A stretch of DNA of 64,000 nt from Monodelphis domestica. Its lineage: Eukaryota; Chordata; Mammalia; Didelphimorphia; Didelphidae. The notes under the pieces were generated by a model, which had not been told where the DNA came from, made no database searches, and saw nothing but the letters and a program-made list of their open reading frames with translations. Location of the stretch: contig NC_077227.1 in assembly GCF_027887165.1 (NCBI RefSeq), forward strand, positions 346,857,707-346,921,706. Direction: 5' to 3'. A program made the position numbers and the translations under genes. Positions 10,778-21,509 of this stretch are shown in pieces (positions within the stretch are counted from its first letter, which is position 1; every line of letters starts with the position of its first letter).

Positions 10778-10964
10778 CCCCTACACCGCACAGGAATGTA
10801 AAACATTCACTACATACTGCGGGCAAAACACTGTTAAGCTCTGGGGATAATTTTTTTTAAAGTGTGGACATTTTATGCTCTCTAGGAGAGACAACACATG
10901 GAGAAGATGCTAGCTGTAGGTTAATGCTCCATCATCTTTGAAGTTATTGCCTTTGATAAAACTA

Positions 10965-11420
10965 TGTCGGCAAGTACTTAGAGCACCCACTCATCTGTTT
11001 AGCACTTTGCTGGGTTAGTTTCAGTGCTCATAGAGTATATTTAAGAGTATAGCCTGTGGAAGCTGCAGCACAGTGAATAGAATACCAGTTGGGAGGTCCT
11101 TGGGTTCAAATCTGGTCTCAGACACTTCCTAGCTGGGTGACCCTGGGCAAGTCACCTAACCCCCATTGCCTAGCCTTACCACTCTTCTATCTTAGAATTG
11201 ATACTAAGATTGTTGGTAAGAAGGTTTTTGTTTTGTTTTTTAAGAGTATAGTCTCTATTCTTGAAGAGTTTTTGGCCTAAATGTAGAGATAATACAGGAA
11301 AGAGATGGTGAGGGAAATTAATCAAAAGAAGGCTTTATGAAAGTGGTGGCACATGAAATAGGTTTTAAAAGAAAAAGAAGGATTCTAGAAGGTGGAGATT
11401 AATGACATACATGACAGGCA
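10965..11420 (-). repeat. L2, antisense, split by a SINE-A
   Basis: The L2 tail in reverse (agtacttagagcacccactc) is cut at 11053-11239 and resumes with tctattcttgaagagttttt and gaaggctttatgaaagtggt. Confidence 0.65.
11053..11239 (+). repeat. SINE-A inside L2
   Basis: A perfect 12-bp TSD TTAAGAGTATAG lies at 11041-11052 and 11240-11251. Confidence 0.88.
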
Positions 11421-11484
11421 CCAACCAGGGGATTCAGTAGATAGAGAGCCAAGACCAAAGATGGGAAGTCCTAGGGTCAAATCT

Positions 11485-12289
11485 AGCTCCAGATCACAAC
11501 CACAAAACACTTCTCATATATATAAAGTCAGATCTAAATAACTGGAAAAACACTTATTGATCATGGGTGGCCCAAGCCAATATAAGAAAACTGACAATTC
11601 TTACTAAATTAATTTACTTATTCATACCAATCAAACTACCCAAAAATCATCTTACAGAGCTAGAAAAAATAATAAAATTCATCTGGAGAAACAAATGACC
11701 TAAAATATCAAGGAAATTAATATAAAATTTTGAAGGAAGGTGCATTAGCTATACCAGATCTTAAATTATATTATAAAGTGGCAAAAAAAAAAACAAAAAA
11801 AATCTTGTACTGGCTAAGAAATAGAGTGGAAGACCAATAGAATAGACTAGATAATCAATACCCAATGGTAAATGACCAAGTAACCTAGTGTTTGTTTTTT
11901 TTGTTGTTGTTGTTTTAAACCCTTACCTTCCATCTTGGAGTCAATACTGTGTATTAGTTCTAAGGCAGAAGAATGATAAGGGCTAAGCAACAGGGGTTAA
12001 GTGACTTGCCCAGGGTCACACAGCTGAGAAGTGTCTAAAGCCAGATTTGAACCTCCCATCTCTAGGCCTGGCTCTCAATCCACTGAGCCACCCAGCTTCC
12101 CCCAGTAACCTAGTGTTTGACAAACCCAAAGATTCATACTTCTGGAAGAACTCACTGTTTGACAAAAACTGCTGGGAAAACTGGAAAATAGCATGGTAGA
12201 AAATAGGCATAGACCAATACCTCATGTCAAATACCAAGATAAAATCAAAATGGATACATGATTTAAAGATAAAAGGTGAAAACACAAAT
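11485..12289 (+). mobile_element. L1 fragment (ORF2 after the RT core), split by a SINE-A
   Basis: Reads through blocks homologous to the L1 at 57.9 kb: aaataactggaaaaacactt, then tcatctggagaaacaaatga and actgtttgacaaaaactgct. Many stops; truncated at both ends. Confidence 0.8.
11895..12103 (-). repeat. SINE-A, antisense, inside L1
   Basis: A perfect 16-bp TSD AGTAACCTAGTGTTTG lies at 11879-11894 and 12104-12119. This shows the SINE is younger than the L1. Confidence 0.92.
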
Positions 12290-12440
12290 TAGAGGCACAA
12301 ATCTGGCCTCAGACACTTCCTAGCTATGTAACCCTGAACAAGTCACTTAACCCCAGTTGCCTCCCCCTACCATTCTTCTGCCTTGGAACCAATACTCAGT
12401 TTCAATTCTAAGAGAGAAGGTGAGGGCTATTTAAAAAAAG
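12290..12440 (+). repeat. SINE-A, 3' two-thirds
   Basis: Starts at caaatctggcctcagacact, with the tail cagtttcaattctaagag. Confidence 0.8.
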
Positions 12441-12445
12441 AATTT

Positions 12446-12645
12446 TTTTTAAACCCTTACCTTCTGTCTTGGAGTTAATACTGTGTATTGGCTCCAAGGC
12501 AGAAGAGTGGTAAGGGCTAGGCAATGGGGGTCAAGTGACTTGCCCAGGGTCACACAGCTGGGAAGAGTCTGCGGCCAGATTTGAACCTAGGACCTCCCAG
12601 CTCTAGGCCTGGTTCTCAATCCACTGAGCTACCCAGCTGCCCCCA
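12446..12645 (-). repeat. SINE-A, antisense, full length
   Basis: The flanks share AAAAAAAGAATTTTT, a likely TSD. It is inverted relative to the copy just before it. Confidence 0.88.
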
Positions 12646-13054
12646 AAAAAAGAATTTTTAAAGACTGCATCATAGGCATGAGGCTCCCTACTTGAATGTA
12701 CAGGGATAGAGAAGAGCCAAGAGATCAAAAAAAATAGCTGGTGATCCAGTTTGGCTGAAATGTAAAGTGTGCCACAACATCCTCTGGTCCACACAGCATC
12801 CACACTAACTGCCCCCAGAGTACTTCTCTCTCTACCACATAAAGATTTGTTTTATCAAAGCAGAGGGCTTGAGAAAGAAGTCAGAACTCCAGGACTTCAG
12901 TGATCTGTAGAATGTAAGTTCCTGGAGGGAACTTCACTGTTAAATTTTTGTCTTCAGTTGAATTCTTGAACTGGGAAATACTCCACTGGGACAGACCATT
13001 CTTATCTTTGTGTGATTCTTTTCCAGGCTCTCACATAAATCTTCAAAAAGAAAT

Positions 13055-13165
13055 GACTCAATCAAAAAATAAGCATTTATTGAAGCTATAAGCCAGGCCT
13101 TGGGGATACCAAGACAGAAGTGAAACTATCCTGGCCTTCAAGTAGCTTCCATACTAGTAGATGAT
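13055..13165 (-). repeat. L2 3' end, antisense
   Basis: aagcatttattgaagctata and ggccttggggataccaagac. Confidence 0.7.
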
Positions 13166-13439
13166 CTGTATAGCCTTGCCTTTAGGAATGTTAATATTTC
13201 ATGGGTATGCATTATTGCAGCATGTGACCTGTTGGTTCTGTGATTTTTCTCACTCTCAAGTGGTTGGCCCACATTTTCTCACTCTCTATTTCCTGAGAGA
13301 AAACCTCCAGCAATCTGGTTGTATTTCAGGAATATAGAAAGGATTTATGCTTAGGCGCAGCCTCTGGTTCAAGACATTTAATTTCAAATTGAAACTTTCT
13401 CTAAGAGGAATGTGGAGAAACAATTCTTAGTATTTTTGG

Positions 13440-13660
13440 ACTAATAGCATTTTCGCAGAGCATTAAGGTTTGCAAAGCATTCCTTCGGTCCTCTGGCAAC
13501 CCTGTGAGAATAAGGGCTATGATTGATGAGGAAACTGAGGCCCAGAGAAGTTGAAGTGACATATTCAGGATCATACAACTAGTAAGTATCGGAGGCAGGA
13601 TTTGAACCTTAGTCTTTGTGACCCCAAGTTCAGCACTCTACCCACTAAGTCATCTAGCTG
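13440..13660 (-). repeat. MIR, antisense
   Basis: gatgaggaaactgaggccca, then ggatttgaacc and a reversed tRNA-like head. It ends about 165 bases before the last exon of gene A. Confidence 0.75.
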
Positions 13661-13826
13661 CATCTCAAAGGACTGGTGGGTAATGCACCAAGCAGGATGT
13701 ACAGCATCAGCAAACCCCAGGGAAAAAATGAGCAGAATTTGTTTACAGAACTTCTATTTTGCTTCTATTTAATAACATCCTTCAACTCACCAGTAATCTT
13801 TGGTTTGTTTTTTTCTTTCATTGCAG

Positions 13827-14102
13827 CAAGTCAAAACAGTGCGATTTCAGAACTACAGCCCTCCTCCACCCAAACACCACAACTTCCATTCCACCTCTGG
13901 CAAACATGAGCCAGGAATTATCTCCAAAGGATCCCCGGCAGAAACAGGCCATTTGTGCCAAGAGATGACATCCTTATTTGTCCATCGAAGTGGCTCTCAT
14001 TCAGGCCAACACACAGAGCACAGGAGAAAACTAAAGTATGCCAAGTCCATGTCTCCAACAGTCCCCACCTCTGACATGTCAACCATCATACCCAGCAAGT
14101 GA
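13827..14102 (+). CDS. Gene A, terminal coding exon and stop codon
   Basis: The acceptor is a long T-rich tract ending TTGCAG (13826), phase 0, matching the donor at 5355. Ninety-one codons run to TGA at 14100-14102. The exon opens QVKTVRFQNYSPPPPKHHNF and ends SMSPTVPTSDMSTIIPSK. It is rich in His, Ser, Lys and Pro with no membrane segment. The VRFQNYSPPP block, with its charged and aromatic residues beside a proline run, is the best candidate for a short conserved binding motif, but I cannot name the family. Three overlapping forward frames cross here; this one is chosen because it has no in-frame break from the acceptor and keeps phase with the two exons before it. With those exons it gives about 288 visible C-terminal residues. 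Confidence 0.82.
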   Translation, partial: QVKTVRFQNYSPPPPKHHNFHSTSGKHEPGIISKGSPAETGHLCQEMTSLFVHRSGSHSGQHTEHRRKLKYAKSMSPTVPTSDMSTIIPSK

Positions 14103-14484
14103 ATCTCTGCTATGGCTATTCCTAAAGCCAAAAGAGGTGAAAAATACTTAAACACTTTGTCTCCATGGTGCCCCCCTGCCTTGCCTTTGGGCTAGAGCTG
14201 AGCTGCAGGAAAATCATTTTGGTGATAGGGAGTAGTTCCCAATGGCTGTTAGGGAAGGGGAATGTATAGTCTGCAGTGGGGGAAGGAAGAAGCAAATACA
14301 TTTACTTGGCCATAACACTGAAGGTAGGCAGAAAATGGAAGGAGATAAAGGAAGTGATGCAGGCCCTGCCAGACAGGTGAAGAGGCTTGTTAAACTGTTA
14401 AACTAATGTGGAGGCTAACTTTGATAGCACAGATTATTGAGCCAGGGAAACATGGCGAAGGCTTTATTAACAGGTTTAATTATT

Positions 14485-14630
14485 ATTATTTAGCATTTAT
14501 TGAGCCCTAAACACTTTGGGTGCTTGGTAAAGTGTCATTTGAGGGTGAATCTGGGAGCCAGGAAGAACATAGAATTAAAACAGCCCCTGCCCATTAGACT
14601 CACCGTGTAAATTAGCCCTTGGAGCTTCTA
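14485..14630 (-). repeat. L2 3' end, antisense, worn
   Basis: agcatttattgagccctaaa, then acagcccctgcccattagac. Confidence 0.55.
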
Positions 14631-14839
14631 TGATCAGAGTATTTGCTTACTGTACCCAAACATGCATTTAACAAGTTGAGATGCAGAGATATTTCCAGAT
14701 CCTGAATAGGCAGAGCCAGGATAATAATTCTCTCAGAGAGGAGACACCTAAAATATGTTCAAGACGAAGGCCTTTCCTCAACAGCTAGCTATGGGCTGTG
14801 TTTGTCCCACCCCAAGACAACCTGGGAGGGGGGGAGAAA

Positions 14840-14845
14840 AATAAA
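14840..14845 (+). other. Candidate polyadenylation signal of gene A
   Basis: A perfect AATAAA, the first in this strand after the gene A stop codon in a plausible context. Confidence 0.4.
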
Positions 14846-14870
14846 ACAGAACACCTAAATCCTCTGCCAT

Positions 14871-15275
14871 TTTGACTTGCATCACACTAAATACTCAATT
14901 CAACAGATTTTTTTTTTCTTGCTTAAGTGACAAAATTGACTGCTTTAGTGAAAGCACAGCTGATGTTTTCCAAACTAGTCATAGAGCATAGCATCTTACA
15001 GTGCAGCTTCTCCTTCATCATCCTAATAAACACTAAGGCAGAGAGAGGGGGGAGATTGAGATTGGAGGGGGGTTTTAGAAAGCAGCTTTCTAATCACCTT
15101 ACCCTCAAATTTTACTCTCCCTGTGTGACTTGGAGGGTAGATCTCTTGGCATACCAAAGGGATTTCATCTCTGTACAACCTGGCAAGGCCCTGAGTTTTG
15201 TTGGTTTCTCTTCTCTAAGCAATGACTTAAGTAACCCCCTTCATCTGATCCCATTTAAAAATAGTCTGAGGATCA
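14871..15275. other. Unassigned stretch after gene A
   Basis: No repeat or exon is recognised; a 124-codon forward frame near 14927 has no supporting context. Confidence 0.5.
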
Positions 15276-15288
15276 GGCATTATATTCT

Positions 15289-15495
15289 TTTTTTTTTTTA
15301 AACCCTTACCTTCCATCTTGGAGTCAATACTGTGTATTGGCTCCAAGGCAGAAGAGTGGTAAGGGCTAGGCAATGGGGGTTAAGTGACTTGCCCAGGGTC
15401 ACACAACGGGGAAGTGTCTGAGGTCAGATTTGAACCTAGGACCTCCCGTCTCTAGGCCTGACTCTCAATCCATTAAGCTACCCAGCTGCCCCCTG
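15289..15495 (-). repeat. SINE-A, antisense, well preserved
   Basis: A perfect 13-bp TSD GGCATTATATTCT at 15276-15288 and 15496-15508; one of the younger copies here. Confidence 0.92.
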
Positions 15496-15571
15496 GGCAT
15501 TATATTCTAAGAAATTTTGGACAAGCCCCCAAATGTCCTCTCTCACCTGCTGGTTAAGACTCCAAATGTAT

Positions 15572-15779
15572 CCTTTGTTGTTGTTGTTTTAATGTTTACC
15601 TTCCATCTTAAAATCAATACTGTGTCTTAGTTCCAAGGCAGAAGAGTGGTAAGGGCTAGGCAAAGGGGTGACTTTGCGCAGGGTTATACTGCTAGGAAGT
15701 ATCTGAGGCCAGATTTGAATCTAGTACCGCCTGTCTCTAGGTCTGGCTCTCAACCCTCTGAGCCACCCAGCTGCTCCCT
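15572..15779 (-). repeat. SINE-A, antisense
   Basis: From a (TTG)n-like start to cacccagctgctccc. Confidence 0.82.
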
Positions 15780-15794
15780 AAATAGATTCTATGA

Positions 15795-15965
15795 TACTAT
15801 CCAACACCCATTTATTAAGGACCTCAGCTACATGCTAAGTGCTGAGGTGCATGTATGGATAGGACCTTGATCTATGTCTGAAGAAGCTTGCGTTCTAATG
15901 GGAGAGGGGGGGAAAAGGACAGAGATTCGCATATAATTATAAATCAAGAATTATAATAAATGCAA
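15795..15965 (-). repeat. L2 3' end, antisense
   Basis: cacccatttattaaggacct, gctaagtgctgagg and agaagcttgcgttctaatgg. Confidence 0.7.
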
Positions 15966-16434
15966 GAGATCCAGCCAGAGAGCTTCATCCTTTCTAGTCT
16001 TGGCTTTGTCCCTGGTTAAAAAGCAAATATCCACTGGGAAGAAGGATACAGTCTGAATTTGTTATCAGTTACTTACACCTTGGTTTAAATGAAGACAGAA
16101 AGGGAAACAGCAAAGTTTTGTTTTGCTTTGGTTTTTGGGGGTGCATGTATTTGTGTGTGTATGTAAAAGAGTAACAGCAAAACAGAGTATTAGAGAGGGA
16201 AGGAAAGCCTAATAAGAGAAAGTCCAGCATCTAAGCTCATCTGCCTCATCTACTTTACAATGTTGCACCAATAGCAGTCCTTTAAAAATGTTTACTTTCA
16301 GGAGCTTTGTGATTTGCCATTGGGCCTTGAGAGCCAATGGGCTGAGCCGCAATATGGCTGCTTAGTTTCATGAAAGTGGTGACTTCTCTCCTGTAATGAA
16401 CAGTAAATTAGAGATCCAGAACCTCCCTTGCCAG

Positions 16435-17200
16435 AGGATGGAGACCATTTAGAGTAACATCATCCTCCAAGTCACTCAAGTTGATAACCTCATTGTCATC
16501 CTTGACTCACTCATGCTTGCTCAATCTGGTACCATCTTGTTTTTAACCATCATAGTATCTCACCAGCATCCCCTTTTCTCCAATCACACATCTCTTCAAC
16601 ACAAGACTTCATCACCTCTCACCTGGACTATCACAACAACTTTCTAACTATTCCCCCACCTAAAGGTTCTCCCTACTCCAATCCATTCTTCAAAAGGATT
16701 TTCCTAAAGTCTAGGTCTGAGCGCATCATCCTCCTTGCTCAGTAAAGTTTAATGTTTCACTATTTTGCCTAGAATAAATCTAATATCCTCTGTTTGGAAT
16801 TTAAAGCTCTTCACAATCAGGCCCCTTCCTATATTTCCACTGGACTATTTGCCCATTCCTGAGTCACCCCATCTGCAGATAGCCAGACCTTTTCACTGAC
16901 TGTGTCCCATGCTTGGAATGTCCTCCCTCCTTGGCACCAACTTCTGGCTTCCCTGGCTTCCTTCAAGATTCACCTTAAATGGCACCTTCACAAGAGGCCT
17001 TGCCCGGTTCCCCTAACCCTTCCCTCTGGGATTACTTCCCACTTCTATTGTATATATTTTATCTGTACATTGTTATTCTGTTGTCTCCTCCCTTAGAATG
17101 GGTGCCCCTGAGAGCAAGATGGAGCTTTTGTGTCTTTGTATTCCCAGCACTTAGTACAGTGCTGGCATGTGGTGCTTAATAAATGCTTGTTGACTGATTC
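16435..17200 (+). repeat. L2 LINE 3' part, about 0.75 kb, sense
   Basis: The longest sense L2: cacctggactatcacaacaa, aatttaaagctcttcacaat, cttggaatgtcctccctcct, then the terminal gtgcttaataaatgcttgtt. Small frames in it are leftovers, not genes. Confidence 0.85.
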
Positions 17201-17204
17201 AATC

Positions 17205-18430
17205 TACTTGAGATTGAATTTACTAAATTCCCAGTGAATTGGGAGCCTGCCTCAGTGGAGGAAGTCCTGCCCCGAAGGCTTCCCCTAGATCTGTGAAAAC
17301 CCAGGTCCTGAAACACACGCACGCACACCAGAAATGGCAAAGAAAAATATTAACCATTCCTTTATGCTGTTCCTGTCCAATGAAGAACTCTGAAAAGGCT
17401 GAGTGCAGAATAATTTGCTAGGAAAGGCCAATGACCAAGGAAGGACTCCCTTCTCCCTTCCACCCCTTCTGGAGAACTTTAGCGTTGGCTTCGACGCGTT
17501 TGTCCAGGATGGGGTGGGCACCCTGGCACAGGATCACTCAACCTCTGAGTTCAATCTGTCTTTATAGGCTGCTTGCCCTCTGCCTGAGAAACAGTTGTAG
17601 ACATGACCCTAGGCAGCAACTTCAACTTCCTTCCTGCTGTTTTCCGAGAACAGGCTTTTTTCAGGCATCAGAATGTGTGAGCCTCCCCTAGCTTCACTGT
17701 CCCCCCTGGCACACACTCAGCAGGGGTGGGAGCAATTTTTTTTCTACAAGATGGACCAGCATCCTTCTCTTTCCCTTCCTGCCCCCTTCCTCCTCCCATA
17801 GTACAGACCTGCCCAGGCTCCTCTTCACTCTGGCTGTCTTGGTGAGTAGCAGCAGTGAAATGACAGAACAGCAAAGGCCTAGCAAGTTTTCCCAGCTGTG
17901 GCCCAAGTGCTTAGTGAACTGACTGTCAGTAGGGCGCCATCTTTGTTTCTTGTTTGGAAGATGGGTCAGCAGCTTTGTGGCTGCCAGGTCATTTCGTTTA
18001 TAGCCTAAGGATAAAGACCATTAATTCCTTTGGCTAAAGGCATGGGCATTAGATCTCCCAGCACAGTGTGGTATGGCAGTTCTGAAGAACTGTGTGGAAC
18101 CCATTTGCTGAAAGAATAAAACTGGAAGAATGAACTCAGTAGGTCTTTGCAGCTGCATGGCATATTTGGAATGAATCCTGGAAGGACATTTTATTTGAGA
18201 TGGAAGGGATTTTTGTTTGTTTGGTTTTTTTATTTTTAGTATAAAAGCCATCTGTTTGCCCCATACGTGGTATTATATGTTTCCCCAGATTCGTGCAGAA
18301 AGATAAATTCCTAAAAAATCTTTCAGCCTACTGACCTGTACTTTGAATTCTAACCAAGAAGTGATAGACTATTAGGCTAATCACTGCACTTAATTACAAT
18401 AATAATAATCCCTTACAAAGGCACAATTTT
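17205..18430. other. Repeat-poor island
   Basis: About 1.2 kb with no recognised repeat and no exon with matching splice sites. It is more GC-rich than its surroundings around 17.4-17.9 kb. It could hold regulatory sequence. Confidence 0.5.
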
Positions 18431-18439
18431 GACTAGCTT

Positions 18440-18905
18440 TGATGGAAGGGAGAACAAAAGGTATTGGTTTCACATGTATTATCTCATTTTCAGACTTAAT
18501 AACCCCATCAAGTAGGCAGTATGAGTATTGTTCTAGGATTTCATGAATGTGTGGTTTTTATCAGCCTGTAGGAACTCCAAGTGTGTGAATGCCCTTCGCC
18601 AACACAGATAACAACCTATCTGTGACTTTATATCAGTTCAGACCTGTCTGTGGGATGGATAGTACATGCATCTTCTGGAGTTAGACTATGACTTGCCCTG
18701 AGTCAGAGATTGGATTTGAATTCAGCTCTTCCTCTTGTCTCTAAGCCCAAGAGCTCTCTCTCCACTTTCCTGGGCAGTCTGCATTCCAAATTGCAGAGAA
18801 CGGAACAGGGACCCAGAGATGAAGAGGAGCTAGTCAGTGGCAGAGCCTGGCCTCAGTTCTGAATCTTCTGATTCCTAATCTGGCAAACTTTGCACTATTC
18901 CATGA
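18440..18905 (-). repeat. MIR pieces, antisense, the first interrupted
   Basis: 18440-18530 (atgtattatctcattttcag) and 18690-18780 (gattggatttgaattcagct) look like one MIR split by about 150 bp of unknown sequence. 18785-18905 is another MIR-like piece. Confidence 0.55.
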
Positions 18906-19072
18906 TGGGCACTCCAGGGGAGTTTTTTCAGGTAAAAAAAGGCAGATTAAAGGACAGAGTGAAAAGGGAAGTACTTAGAACACAGGCTCAGGAGCATACA
19001 ATGCTCGGCTCAGGTGGACCTCTTGTATCCTGAGCATCAACTTCATGATATCTTATAAAAATGAGTGGTAAA

Positions 19073-19275
19073 TAGGGACAGCTAGGTAACTCAGCGGACT
19101 GAGAGCTAGACCTAGAGATGGGAAGTCCTGAGTTCAAATATGACTTTAGATACTTATAGTTTGTGATATCCTGAGCAAATCTTTTAACCCCCTTTACCTA
19201 ACCCTTACTACTTTTCTGCCTTAGAACAAATATACAGTATTGATTCTAATTTGGAAGGTAAAAGTTTTTTTTTAA
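19073..19275 (+). repeat. SINE-A, diverged
   Basis: Head gacagctaggtaactcagcg; tail tacagtattgattctaattt. Confidence 0.82.
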
Positions 19276-19579
19276 AGTGGCAAAGCTGTAATTAGCTATT
19301 CACTAATTTAAGATATCTTGTGATGTTGAAGGGAAGGGCTGAATTTGAGCTTATAAACATATATTTACTAAGCTGCCTGGCACAACTTGGTTGTTGTTTG
19401 TTATGAGAATCAACCATGGAAGCCAATATCTCTATTGGTTATGATGCTAGCCTAACCAATAAATGTATATCATCAATAAATTGGTGTTCTTATCCCCCCC
19501 CCAAAAAAGTGGCAAAGCTGAAGACAAAAAGACGTGTCTTTATATCTGTGTGGGTTGTGCATCTTAATCTGCCTTCTTT

Positions 19580-19690
19580 TCTATTGATTGATAAGCATTT
19601 ATCAAATACCTTCTGTTTGCCAATCACTATGCTAAGTGCTGAGGATACAAAAAAACCAACTCTCCCAGCCCAGTTCACAATCTAAGGTTG
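19580..19690 (-). repeat. L2 3' end, antisense
   Basis: ataagcatttatcaaatacc and gctaagtgctgaggatacaa. Confidence 0.75.
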
Positions 19691-19854
19691 GTTTGAGGAT
19701 TCTCAGAGTGGTTCTAGCTTTTGCTGCTACTAAACTGCCATCTTAGCTCTGCCAACCCCTACCCCATTTCATAATCTAATGTCCCAAGAAGTAATTTTAA
19801 AATATTCCCACTCTACTCATACTATGGCCTTGGCAAAGGATTTAAACTAGTTTT

Positions 19855-20025
19855 TCTTTTAATCTTTACTTTCCATTTTAGAATCAATGCTGTGTATTGG
19901 TTCCAAGGGAAAAGAGCAATTAAGATAGGCATTGGGAATTAGGTGACTTGCCCAGGGTCACACAGCTAGGAAGTGTCTGGAATCAGATTTAAACTCAGGA
20001 CCCTTTTTCTAATGAGCCAGGCAAG
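19855..20025 (-). repeat. SINE-A, antisense, head missing
   Basis: Tail and CORE are present; the copy stops at cctttttctaatgagcc. Confidence 0.78.
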
Positions 20026-20490
20026 GGTATTCCTCTACAAATATGCATCAGGACAGCTATATTGGAAGTAGACTCATCTGGAGCCATAGGAGGCTCCTCC
20101 TGCTCCAAGTCATGCAATGTTATTCCTGGCCAGAAGGAAGTTGGGAGAGGAGGCAAATAGAGTCTGCAGCAACAGGGACAGTATTCAGGAGTCTTGGACT
20201 ATGTCCAAGGATTATCAGCTTTAGCCCCAAAGATGGGTCTTGTGTCTCTGTTTTCTCAGGCTGTCCTGATTTGGCTGCTGGACCTCCAGATCTCCACCAG
20301 CTGAAACTAAAAGCCAATCCTTAGATTCTGAAGTTCCCATAGAAATTACTGAATTGAATCATCCTCTAATAACAGTAACACATTTAAACATGTATGATTT
20401 ATAAAGTGTTTGTGTGTATTTTCCATTTATGTAAAGAGGTTAGATGAGGGAGCGAATAGAAGTATGGGTTCCATCTTGCCACTCATAAAT
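20026..20490. other. Unassigned stretch
   Basis: No recognised repeat; a forward frame at 20043-20324 overlaps a reverse one and neither has splice or start support. Confidence 0.45.
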
Positions 20491-20494
20491 GCTA

Positions 20495-20750
20495 GGAAGC
20501 TAGGTGGCTCAATAGATAGAGCACTGGACCTGGAATCAAGAAGACTCTCCTTCATGATTCAAATCTGGCCTCAGACATTTACTAGCTGTGTTGACCCTGG
20601 ACAAATCACTTAACCCTGCTTGCCCTGGTTCCTCATCTGTAAAATGAGCTGGAGAAGGAAATGGCAAACCACTCTAGCATCTTTGCCAAGAAAACCCCAA
20701 GTCGGGTCAAGAAAAGTTAGACATGACTGAAACTCTCAACAGCAACAACT
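20495..20750 (+). repeat. SINE-B, full length
   Basis: Ends gactgaaactctcaacagca, the usual tail of the family. Confidence 0.88.
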
Positions 20751-20806
20751 GATAAATACTAGACCAACAACAACACTAGTTGTTGCTGTTGAGAGTTTCA
20801 GTCATG
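20722..20806. repeat. Perfect 29-bp inverted repeat with 27-base spacer
   Basis: The arm 20722-20750 is the exact reverse complement of 20778-20806. The left arm is the end of the sense SINE-B. The right arm is the same end in reverse, with no further antisense SINE-B body beyond it. Confidence 0.93.
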
Positions 20807-20834
20807 CCCTAGAGTGCTCTGAGCTTATAGTCTT

Positions 20835-20930
20835 TCTTTTCTTTTTTTTTTAATTCTTATCTTCTATCTTAGATTCAAAACTGCATATTAGTTCCAAAGC
20901 AGAAGAGCAGTAAGGTCTGGGCAATTCCCT
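20835..20930 (-). repeat. SINE-A tail, antisense
   Basis: Only the tail half is present (tagttccaaagcagaagagc). Confidence 0.75.
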
Positions 20931-21319
20931 CAGTCCTTTGTCCAGTAACTGCCTAGCATTCGTTTTCTTTCTTCTGTACTACGATGCCCACCTTAAACCA
21001 TCCTTTCATCTTCTGTATGTGACCACTGTATAGAAATCTGTGTCATGCAGAGTTAAATAAGTATTGAGGAATGCGTATGATAAGTAGTTAGTTGGCTAAA
21101 GAATGTGTCAGTGAGTTTATAGGTATGAGAAATGGATGAGAATCTCTATCCTGTAAATATTCTACTGCAGATGGCAAGACCTTAAGAAGAAAGGCTAAAA
21201 TAACCTTGGACTACTTTACAGAAAGTTGAAAGGGTGGGAGGAACCAAAAGGAGCTTCAAGATATGCCTGTTTTGTCCAAAGAAAAGAAAATGAAGTGACT
21301 CCAGTGGCAAGAGTAACTA

Positions 21320-21508
21320 AACATGGGGGCACAATGGATAGGGTGCCAGGCCTGGAGTCGGGAAGATCTGGGTTCAAATTTGACCTCAGACACTTTCTAG
21401 TATGACCTATATGACCGGGGCAAGTCTCTTAACTCCAGCTGCTTAGCCCTTGCCTTTCCATCTTACAGTTGTTACTGGGACAGAAAACAAGGATTGAAAA
21501 AAAAAAGA
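21320..21508 (+). repeat. SINE-A, diverged
   Basis: Head acaatggatagggtgccagg; A-rich end at 21498. Confidence 0.8.
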
Positions 21509-21509
21509 C

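Larger units (their letters stand above)
5356..13826 (+). other. Gene A intron (8.5 kb)
   Basis: A phase-0 intron from GTAAGC to TTGCAG. It is almost entirely retroposons: a split SINE-A, two CR1/L3 pieces, an antisense L2, several SINE-A and SINE-B copies, one LTR fossil (about 10286-10777), an antisense L2 split by a SINE, and an L1 split by a SINE. About 5760-5910, 10780-10960 and 12650-13050 show no repeat I recognise. Confidence 0.7.
14103..14870 (+). other. Probable 3' UTR of gene A
   Basis: Sequence after the TGA codon is mostly repeat-poor apart from an L2 remnant near 14485-14630. A canonical AATAAA lies at 14840-14845, about 740 bases after the stop, so a transcript end near 14860-14870 is plausible. 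A second AATAAA near 15020 is an alternative. Which one is used cannot be seen here. Confidence 0.45.

Noticed and set aside
16902-17179. Forward frames of 64-66 codons
   Set aside because: Inside the 3' part of an L2 LINE.
17239-17906. Cluster of short frames on both strands in a GC-richer island
   Set aside because: Tested as a possible first exon or CpG island, but CpG is not enriched and no donor follows an ATG in a good context.
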